A stretch of 46,941 nucleotides of DNA, taken from the NCBI GenBank assembly GCA_964504655.1, contig CAZDFD010000029.1, forward strand, positions 1 through 46,941. Reading direction: 5' to 3'. This DNA is from JANXAZ01 sp964504655. GTDB lineage: Bacteria > Pseudomonadota > Alphaproteobacteria > Geminicoccales > Geminicoccaceae. Both the position numbers and the translations under genes were made by a program. Positions 41,139-46,941 of the stretch are shown here, one piece after another. Positions within the stretch are counted from its first letter, which is position 1. Each line of letters begins with the position of its first letter. Under the pieces are notes generated by a model that saw only the letters and a list, made by a program, of their open reading frames with translations, made no database searches and was not told the origin of the DNA.

Positions 41139-42034
41139 GCCGGGACCCCTCCCCCGAGGCCCCCACGGCCCGCGCCCGGCGGCTCGCGATCCGCACCCGC
41201 CGGCTGGTCGACGGGCTGCTCGCCGGCCAGTACCACAGCGTCTTCAAGGGCAGCGGCGTCGAGTTCGCCGAGGTCCGCGAGTACGTGCCCGGCGACGACG
41301 TCCGCACGATCGACTGGAACGTCACCGCCCGGCTCGGCACGCCGTTCGTCAAGCGCCACGTCGAGGAGCGCGAGCTCACCGTCGTGCTCCTGATCGACAC
41401 GAGCGCGTCCTGCCGCTTCGGCAGCCGGAGCCGGCTCAAGGCCGCGGTCGCGGCCGAGCTCGCGGCGCTGCTCGCCGCGAGCGTGGTGCGCAACAACGAC
41501 CGGGTGGGGCTGATCCTCTTCAGCGACCGGGTCGAGCGCTTCGAGCCGCCGAGCCGCGACCGCCACGCCGTGCTGCGCATCCTGAGCGATCTCTTGGAGG
41601 CGGTGCCGGGCGGGCAGCGCACCGACCTGGCCCCGGCGCTCGAGCGGCTCGAGACGGTGGTCCGCCGCCGCGCCGTGGCGTTCCTCCTCTCGGACTTCCA
41701 GGCGCCCGACTATGGCGGCCCGCTCCGCCGGGCGCACCGCCGCCACGAGGTCGTCCCGGTCTGCATCACCGACCGCCGCGAGCGCGAGCTGCCCGAGGTC
41801 GGGCTCCTGGCGCTGCGCGATCTCGAGACCGGCCGCGAGGTGCTGATCGACACCGCGAGCGCCCGGGTCCGCGCCGAGCACGCCGCCCGCTTCGAGCGCG
41901 CCCAGGCGTCCCGCCGCCGGCTGTTCGCGACGCTCGGCATCGATGCGATCGAGGTCGACACGGCGGAGGATCCGGTCCGCCCGCTGCTGCGCTTCTTCCG
42001 CCGCCGCCGGGCCCGGCTCGGAGCCGGCCGATGA
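41135..42034 (+). CDS. DUF58 (VWA-like) protein
   Basis: 299 residues from the GTG at 41135 overlapping the batC stop; a GTG at 41132 is equally in frame. The DUF58 hallmark is FAEVREYVPGDDVRTIDWNV followed by TARLGTPFVKRHVEER, leading into a degenerate VWA fold with LLIDTSASCRFGS. Later it has RVGLILFSDRVERFEPPSRD and VAFLLSDFQAPDYG. No membrane segments. DUF58 proteins are regular partners of MoxR. Here the gene sits between batC and batD rather than in its usual place directly after moxR. The stop overlaps the following ATG (ATGA). Confidence 0.92.
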   Translation: MSRDPSPEAPTARARRLAIRTRRLVDGLLAGQYHSVFKGSGVEFAEVREYVPGDDVRTIDWNVTARLGTPFVKRHVEERELTVVLLIDTSASCRFGSRSRLKAAVAAELAALLAASVVRNNDRVGLILFSDRVERFEPPSRDRHAVLRILSDLLEAVPGGQRTDLAPALERLETVVRRRAVAFLLSDFQAPDYGGPLRRAHRRHEVVPVCITDRRERELPEVGLLALRDLETGREVLIDTASARVRAEHAARFERAQASRRRLFATLGIDAIEVDTAEDPVRPLLRFFRRRRARLGAGR

Positions 42035-43038
42035 GCCGGGCGGCGCCTTCCGTCCCGGCCTTGCCGGCGCTCGCCGCGCTGGCGCTCGCCCTCCTCGCCC
42101 GGCCGCTCGAGGCCGGGCCCGCGGCGGTCGAGCGGATCGCCCGCGCCGACGGCGTCGAGCTGCGGGTCGAGCTCGATCGGGCGGTGCTCGAGATCGACGA
42201 GCGGGTCGGGCTCCGGCTGCGGGTCGAGGCGCCGGGTGCCCTCGGCATCGAGCTGCCCGAGGTCGAGCCGGCCGCTGGCGGGCTCGCCCTGGTCGAACGG
42301 GTGCGCAGCGAGCCGCGGTCGCTGCCGGACGGGCGGCGGCTCTGGGAGGAGCGGATCCTGCTCGAGCCCACGGCGACCGGGACGCTGCCGCTGCCGCCGC
42401 TCGCCGTGGGCTACCGCGCGGCCGACGCCACGACCGCGCGGCGGCTCGTGGTGGAGCCGATCGCGGTCGAGGTCCGCTCGGTGCTGCCCCCGGGCGAGGC
42501 GCAGCCGGCGCCGCGCGAGGTCGCCCCGCCGGTACCGCTCGCCGATCCGCCGGCGGGCCTGGGCCCCTGGCTCGGTGTGGCGCTCCTGGCGCTCCTCCTC
42601 GGGCTGGCCGTGGTCCTGATCCGAGGCCGGAGGCGGCCGGCCGCAGCGGTCGAGGCCGAGCCGGACCCCGAGGCCCGCGCCCTGGCCGAGCTCGCCCGGC
42701 TCGAGGCCGCGGCACCGTCCGCCACCGAGCCGGTCGAGGAGCAGCATGTGCGGCTCGCCCGGATCCTGCGGGACTATGCGCGCGGCCGGCTCGGCCTCGA
42801 TGCGCCCCGGCTCACGACCGAGGAGCTGAGCGGCGGGCTCGCACGGCTCGGTCCGCGGCTGGCCGCCCCGGCCGGCGTGCTGACCGGGCTCCTCGCCGCC
42901 TGCGACCGGGTCAAGTTCGCCCGGCACCGGCCGAGCGTGCCCGAGCTGCGCGCCGATCTCGCGACCGCCCGCACGCTGATCCACGAGACGGCCGCGGCGG
43001 TCGCGGAGGCGGGTGCCGCGGCGCCGGCCGGCCGCTGA
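42031..43038 (+). CDS. BatD-like membrane protein with DUF4381-type C-terminus
   Basis: 335 residues. It has an N-terminal signal peptide (ALAALALALLARPLEA), then an extracytoplasmic beta-rich domain of about 130 residues (LRVELDRAVLEIDERVGLRL; GTLPLPPLAVGYR) like one BatD oxygen-tolerance repeat. A single transmembrane helix follows at about 178-198 (WLGVALLALLLGLAVVLIRG). The cytoplasmic tail (VRLARILRDYARGRLGLDAP, RLTTEELSGGLARLG, CDRVKFARHRPS) matches the DUF4381-like tail. It is smaller than classical BatD proteins, so it may be a reduced version combining both roles. It ends the moxR/bat cluster; 99 bp later cas6 begins. Confidence 0.8.
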   Translation: MSRAAPSVPALPALAALALALLARPLEAGPAAVERIARADGVELRVELDRAVLEIDERVGLRLRVEAPGALGIELPEVEPAAGGLALVERVRSEPRSLPDGRRLWEERILLEPTATGTLPLPPLAVGYRAADATTARRLVVEPIAVEVRSVLPPGEAQPAPREVAPPVPLADPPAGLGPWLGVALLALLLGLAVVLIRGRRRPAAAVEAEPDPEARALAELARLEAAAPSATEPVEEQHVRLARILRDYARGRLGLDAPRLTTEELSGGLARLGPRLAAPAGVLTGLLAACDRVKFARHRPSVPELRADLATARTLIHETAAAVAEAGAAAPAGR

Positions 43039-43067
43039 GCGCCGGGCACCGCCGGGTCGGCGGCCCT

Positions 43068-43091
43068 CACAAGCTTGTGGCACCTTGTGCC
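43068..43091. promoter_or_regulatory. Adjacent dyads upstream of cas6
   Basis: The 12-bp perfect palindrome CACAAGCTTGTG (43068-43079) is followed by GGCAC-CTT-GTGCC (43079-43091). CTTGTG occurs twice, at 43074 and 43084, exactly 10 bp apart, one helical turn. The cluster lies 47 bp before the cas6 ATG and is the most AT-containing part of the leader. It could be an operator for the CRISPR operon; regulatory function is inferred. Confidence 0.45.
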
Positions 43092-43137
43092 GGGCGGCCG
43101 AAGCTCGCCACTCTCCGGGGATCGAGAGGGTCCCGTG

Positions 43138-44085
43138 ATGCCTGCCGCCTCCCTGCCGCTGCCGCTCTCCCGCCACCGGCTGGTCTTCGTGCCCGAGGCG
43201 CCGATGCGGCTGCCGGCCTTCGCCGGCTCGGCCTGGCGCGGCGGCCTGGGCTGGGCCTTGAAGCGGCTGGTGTGCGTCATGCGCCTGCGGCCGTGCGAGG
43301 ACTGCCCGCTCGAGCATTCCTGCATCTTCCCGACGGTGTTCGCCGCCCGGCCCGACGAGGACGCGCAGAAGATGCGCCGCTACGAGCGGGTGCCCAACCC
43401 CTTCGTCCTGCACCAGATCCACCCGCGCCGGACCACGGTCGGCCCCGAGGACCGGGTCGTGCTCGAGCTCGGCCTCGTGGGTCGCGCCTGTCGCCAGATC
43501 GCCTATCTCGTGCGCGCCCTCGACCAGGCGGGCGAAGGCGGCATCGGACCCGACCGCGGCCGGCTCGGGCTCCGGGCCGTCACTCCGGTCGAGGCGCCCT
43601 GGGCGCCGCTCGAGCTCGAGCCCGCGAGCCAGGCGATCCGCGCCGAAGGGAGCATCCCGGTGGTTCCCGAGCCCTGGCCGCGGGCCGAGCTCCGCCTGCG
43701 CACGCCCCTGCGCCTTCAGGCCGAAGGCCGGCTCGTGGGGCCGCGCGAGTTCCGGCCCGCCTGTCTGGCGACGGCCCTCGTCCGCCGCGTCTCGATGCTC
43801 TGCCACCACCATGGCGAGGGCGATCTCGCGGCCGACTTCGCCGCCCTCAAGGCCCGGGCCGAGCGGATCGGGGTGCTCGATTCGCAGCTCGAATGGACCG
43901 AGCAGCTGCGCCGCTCCGCGCGCCAGCAGGCGCTCGTGCCGATGGGCGGGCTCGTGGGCCGGATGGTCCTCGATCTCTCCGGGGCCCCCGACCTCTGGCC
44001 GTTCCTCTGGCACGGCCAGTGGCTGCACGCCGGCAAGGGTGCGACCATGGGGATGGGGGCGTATCGGCTCCTTCCCGTCGGATGA
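43138..44085 (+). CDS. cas6: CRISPR-associated endoribonuclease Cas6 (type III-type RAMP)
   Basis: 315 residues from the ATG at 43138 (GAGAGGG upstream; an in-frame GTG lies directly before). The N-terminal half opens RLVFVPEAPMRLPAFAGSAW, then RGGLGWALKRLVC, and has a Cys cluster (RPCEDCPLEHSCIFPTVF), both typical of the Cas6 variant found with type III systems. The C-terminal RAMP half has LVPMGGLVGRMVLDLSGAPD, WPFLWHGQWLHAGKGATMGM and the Gly-rich loop ending GAYRL. It cuts precursor crRNA within the repeats. Its stop overlaps the next start (ATGA), placing it first in a cas6-ring nuclease-cas10 operon. The CRISPR array is not in the window. Confidence 0.9.
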   Translation: MPAASLPLPLSRHRLVFVPEAPMRLPAFAGSAWRGGLGWALKRLVCVMRLRPCEDCPLEHSCIFPTVFAARPDEDAQKMRRYERVPNPFVLHQIHPRRTTVGPEDRVVLELGLVGRACRQIAYLVRALDQAGEGGIGPDRGRLGLRAVTPVEAPWAPLELEPASQAIRAEGSIPVVPEPWPRAELRLRTPLRLQAEGRLVGPREFRPACLATALVRRVSMLCHHHGEGDLAADFAALKARAERIGVLDSQLEWTEQLRRSARQQALVPMGGLVGRMVLDLSGAPDLWPFLWHGQWLHAGKGATMGMGAYRLLPVG

Positions 44086-45230
44086 GCGTCGTGGTGGAGC
44101 CCCACGCCTTCCCCAGACGCGCGCTCGTGAGCGTCGTGGGTCTGACACCGCAAGTCGTGACCGAGACGCTCTGGGCGCTCGCGGTCGACCGTCGGCCGCC
44201 CTTCGCGCCGACCGAGCTCGCGATCGTCACGACCGCGGAAGGCGCCGAGCGGATCGAGCTCGTGCTGTCCGACGGCCGGCGGATGCTCGAGGCCTTGGCG
44301 CGCGACTATCCGCATGCCGGGCTCGCCGGCCTTGCCGCGCGGACGAGCGTGCACCAGGTGCGCGATCCGGCCGGCGGGCCGCTCGCCGACATCGCCTCGC
44401 TCGAGGCGAACACGGCATTGGCCGACCTCCTGGTCGAGGTCGTGCGACAGCTCACCGCCGACCCCGCCTGCGCGCTCCATGTCTCGATCGCGGGCGGCCG
44501 GAAGACCATGGGGTTCCTCGCCGGGTACGCGCTCTCGCTGTTCGGGCGCCCGCAGGACCGACTCTCGCACGTGCTGGTCGACCCGGCCTTCGAACAGCAC
44601 CCCGAGTTCTTCTATCCGCCGCCCGAGCCCCAGGTGCTGATCGCCCCGGGCAAGGACCAGAAGCCGATCCGGACCGACCGCTGTAACCTCGTCCTCGCCG
44701 ACATCCCCTTCGTGCGGCTGCGCGAGGGGCTGCCGCAGGATCTCCTGGCCGGCCGTGCGAGCTTCAAGGATGCGGTCGACCGGCTCCAGGAGCGGTTCCG
44801 TCCGCCAGAACTCGTGATCGACCTCGAACGGCGCAGCGTCCGCGCGCACGGCCGCCCCGTACCCTGCACGCCGATCGAGCTCGCCTTCTGGGCCTGGCTA
44901 GCCGAGCGGCGCGCGATGCTCGGCGAGGCGGCCGCCGTGCGGCGCGACGATCGCGAGGCCCTGGGCCGGTTCCTCGCGCTCTATCGCAGGGTCGCCGAGG
45001 CCGAGCAGTTCGACCGCACCGTCCGGGCCCTCGGGGACGATGCCGAAGGCGCCTGGCTGTCCGAGCGGGTCGCCCGGCTCAACAAGATTGTCGAACGGGC
45101 ACTCGGGCCGAGCTCTGGTCTATACCGCGTCGAGCGGGTCGGCCGGCGGCCGCGCAGCGGCTGGCGCTTGGCCACCCCGCCCGAGGCCATCCACCCGATC
45201 CCGGCTTCGAACGACGAGAGCAGCGCATGA
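44082..45230 (+). CDS. CRISPR-associated NE0113-family protein (CARF-type, predicted ring nuclease/Csm6-like)
   Basis: 382 residues, starting in the cas6 stop (ATGA). The N-terminal domain is a CARF-type Rossmann fold: ALVSVVGLTPQVVTETLWAL (about 15-33), LAIVTTAEGAERIELVL, and the conserved SIAGGRKTMGFLAGYALSLF with Lys141, a residue class implicated in cyclic oligoadenylate binding or cleavage in related ring nucleases. The C-terminal third (VIDLERRSVRAHGRPVPCTP, then IELAFWAWLAERR, and RLNKIVERALG with GRRPRSGWRLATPPEAI) looks like a winged helix. No HEPN R-x4-H motif is obvious. It probably binds cyclic oligoadenylate made by Cas10 and either switches the response off or acts as a ligand-controlled regulator. 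It is coupled to cas10 by another ATGA overlap. Confidence 0.85.
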   Translation: MSVVVEPHAFPRRALVSVVGLTPQVVTETLWALAVDRRPPFAPTELAIVTTAEGAERIELVLSDGRRMLEALARDYPHAGLAGLAARTSVHQVRDPAGGPLADIASLEANTALADLLVEVVRQLTADPACALHVSIAGGRKTMGFLAGYALSLFGRPQDRLSHVLVDPAFEQHPEFFYPPPEPQVLIAPGKDQKPIRTDRCNLVLADIPFVRLREGLPQDLLAGRASFKDAVDRLQERFRPPELVIDLERRSVRAHGRPVPCTPIELAFWAWLAERRAMLGEAAAVRRDDREALGRFLALYRRVAEAEQFDRTVRALGDDAEGAWLSERVARLNKIVERALGPSSGLYRVERVGRRPRSGWRLATPPEAIHPIPASNDESSA

Positions 45231-46941
45231 GCGAGCCGCCTTCCGAGCTTCCCACCTGCGACGAACTCGCGCTCGGCGCCTTCCTGCACGATGCCGGCAA
45301 GCTTTTGCAGCGCGCCCTCGGCACCAGCCGGGCTCTGCCCGAAGCCGTGCAGGCGCTCGAGGGCACCCTCTGCCCCAAGGCCCACCAGGGCACGCACTAC
45401 ACCCACAAGCACGTGCTCTTCACCGAGCTCCTGTTCCACGACGTCGAGCAGACGGCGCGAGACCGGCTGCCCGGTGGTCTGCGGCTGCCGTTCGTGCGCG
45501 ATGCCGCGGTCTTCCACCACAATCCGCGGCCCGAACGGCCCTGGGACCTCTTGATCGTCGAGGCCGATCATCTCGCTTCCGGCATGGATCGCAAAGAAAA
45601 AGACCTGTCGCTCGAAGGCCCGGACGAGCAGCGGAGCTGGGACCATTTCCGCAAGGTGCCGCTCACGAGCATTCTGTCCGCGGTTACCCTGCCTGATCCC
45701 GACGGTCGGCCGCGGCCGCCGCATTCGAAAGTCGTGCATCGGCCGCGGGCGGCGGGTCCCGAGAGCATCGTGCCGGAAGCGCCGGGGCCGGAGCTCGAGC
45801 GCACGCTGCCCGAGGACTACCGGTGCGCGGGCGAGGCGTTCCGGGCCGCCTGGAAGAAACTCTGTGCCGACCGGCGCCAGAACGCCCACCTCCTCCACGA
45901 AGGGGCGATCGGTCTCGGCGAGCGGTTCTGGTGGGGCGTACCCTCCTCGACCCGCGACGAGCCGGACGTCTCGCTCCTCGACCATTCGCTCGCGGTGGCG
46001 GCCTTCGCGGCCTGTCTCTTCCGCCACCACGAGGCCCGGGGTGAGCTCTCGGACGCGGCGGCGATCCGCGATCGGACGCGGCCCAAGTTCCGGCTCCTGC
46101 GCGGCGATCTCTCGGGCATCCAGAGCACGCTCTTCCGCCTCGCGAGCGAACAGGTGAAGGGGGTGAACCGGATCCTGCGCGCGCGGTCCTTCCTCATGGG
46201 CCAGCTCGTCGAGGCGGCGGGGCTGTTGATCCGCCGGCGGCTCGGTCTCCCGCCCTACGTCGCGCTGATGCGCGCGGGCGGCCAGCTCACGCTCCTGCTC
46301 CCGGAGCTTCCGGGGATCGAGGAGCAGGTGGCCGAGCTCCAGGGTGAGATCGACCGCTGGATGGCGACCCGCTGGGCGGGCGAGCTCGCCCTCGTCCTCG
46401 GGCTCACCGAGCCGCTCGCGCCTGAAGATTTCCTGCGCGGGCGGATCGCCACGACGCTCGATCGGCTCCGCGCCGCGACCGAACGGGCGAAGCAGCAGCC
46501 GCTGCACGCGTTCCTTTCGGGCAACGGGCCGATCCTGAAAGAGGACTACGAGGAAGGGGCCGACGGTTACTGCCCGGCCTGCGGGGTGCGGCCGCGCAAG
46601 CCCGTCTTCACGAGCGGCGGGGTGATGCGCTGCGAGGCCTGCCACCACGAGCACGCGCTCGGCGCGCGCTTGCCGAAATTGCGACAACTCCTTTGGCTCG
46701 ACGGCCCGGGCGACGAGCACGGCCTCTCGCTGTTCGGCGCGGTTCGGCTGCGCGCGGTGGCGGGCTGGGAGAACCCGTTCGAGCCGGGCGGCAACGTGGT
46801 CTCCGCCTGGAAGCCCTGGAGCGCCGATCCAAATTGGCCGATCGCCGCGCGGCCGATCGCCAACCACGTGCCGACCTTCCGCGACCGCGAGTGGGACGAA
46901 TCCCGCTACCGCGACATCCCCGAGGATGTCCGCGACATCGA
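45227..46941 (+). CDS. cas10: CRISPR-associated Cas10/Csm1 (type III-A), truncated by the window edge
   Basis: The first 571 residues are present; no stop is reached. The N-terminal HD nuclease domain has LGAFLHDAGKLLQRA (His21-Asp22), HYTHKHVLFTELLFHD and FHHNPRP. The EADHLASGMDRKE segment (about 112) is a Csm1 mark. FRLLRGDLSGIQSTLFRLAS starts the first palm domain, followed by ILRARSFLMGQLVEAAG. A zinc ribbon (CPACGVRPR and CEACHHEH) lies at about 448-470. The second palm with the GGDD cyclase motif would lie beyond the edge. It is the large subunit that makes cyclic oligoadenylates and cleaves DNA when target RNA is bound. The ATG at 45227 overlaps the previous stop. csm2-csm5 should follow. 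Confidence 0.93.
   Translation, partial: MSEPPSELPTCDELALGAFLHDAGKLLQRALGTSRALPEAVQALEGTLCPKAHQGTHYTHKHVLFTELLFHDVEQTARDRLPGGLRLPFVRDAAVFHHNPRPERPWDLLIVEADHLASGMDRKEKDLSLEGPDEQRSWDHFRKVPLTSILSAVTLPDPDGRPRPPHSKVVHRPRAAGPESIVPEAPGPELERTLPEDYRCAGEAFRAAWKKLCADRRQNAHLLHEGAIGLGERFWWGVPSSTRDEPDVSLLDHSLAVAAFAACLFRHHEARGELSDAAAIRDRTRPKFRLLRGDLSGIQSTLFRLASEQVKGVNRILRARSFLMGQLVEAAGLLIRRRLGLPPYVALMRAGGQLTLLLPELPGIEEQVAELQGEIDRWMATRWAGELALVLGLTEPLAPEDFLRGRIATTLDRLRAATERAKQQPLHAFLSGNGPILKEDYEEGADGYCPACGVRPRKPVFTSGGVMRCEACHHEHALGARLPKLRQLLWLDGPGDEHGLSLFGAVRLRAVAGWENPFEPGGNVVSAWKPWSADPNWPIAARPIANHVPTFRDREWDESRYRDIPEDVRDI

Noticed and set aside
43039..46941. CRISPR array
   Set aside because: No spaced direct repeats of 25-40 bp were found in the cas region or anywhere else in the window; the short dyads before cas6 are not an array.
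1..46941. Insertion sequences, integrases, att sites or rRNA genes
   Set aside because: No transposase or recombinase motifs, no terminal inverted repeats flanking a cargo, and no rRNA signature sequences were seen. The two tRNAs are not followed by integrase genes.

Overview
The window is 46.9 kb of very GC-rich bacterial chromosome with dense coding on both strands. GTG starts are frequent, and neighbouring genes are often coupled by 4-bp GTGA or ATGA overlaps. The alphaproteobacterial-type aspartate aminotransferase, the MaeB-type malic enzyme with a C-terminal phosphotransacetylase domain, GluQRS, LipB, N-formylglutamate amidohydrolase, Tat-exported binding proteins and a COG2984-type binding protein all point to an alphaproteobacterium. 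A Rhodospirillales/Geminicoccales-like lineage is my guess, made by inference only. No rRNA, insertion sequence, prophage or CRISPR array was found.

Left part (1-13.4 kb): an unidentified C-terminal fragment; a leftward catabolism/transport block (aspartate dehydrogenase-like nadX, a LivK-like binding protein, LivG and LivF, but no LivH/LivM permeases) plus a separate COG2984 binding protein; and a divergent, translationally coupled trio of ATC-hydrolase-like protein and the two subunits of an aconitase X. Next come a ParA/MinD-like ATPase gene broken by a frameshift, an amino-acid-type periplasmic binding protein coupled to a membrane GGDEF-EAL protein, gluQ, and a lipoprotein-like alpha/beta hydrolase.

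Middle part (13.4-32 kb): a leftward maeB-mgtE pair followed by an Nmad3-family gene (predicted DNA-modification associated) and what looks like the wreck of a coupled Nmad2-family gene. Then tRNA-Leu(GAG), lipB, a pentapeptide-repeat protein, a second GGDEF-EAL protein with a degenerate GGDEF motif, a NAD(P)HX repair enzyme, a TerB-like protein, a receiver-HPt fusion lacking the phosphoacceptor Asp, an OmpA-type lipoprotein, moaA, nadK, apt, an aspartate aminotransferase, an N-formylglutamate amidohydrolase and tRNA-Val(GAC).

Right part (32-46.9 kb): two tandem nucleoside hydrolase paralogues divergent from a sugar-type ABC importer (binding protein and two permeases, no ATPase). A complete moxR/bat-type cluster (MoxR AAA ATPase, two VWA proteins, a TPR protein, DUF58, a BatD-like protein) follows. 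The window ends in a type III CRISPR effector locus: cas6, a CARF/ring-nuclease NE0113-family gene, and a cas10/csm1 gene cut by the window edge. The most unusual items are the Nmad3 gene with its decayed partner, the CRISPR locus with a dyad-rich leader upstream of cas6, the pseudo-receiver-HPt fusion, and the nadX/aconitase X module.
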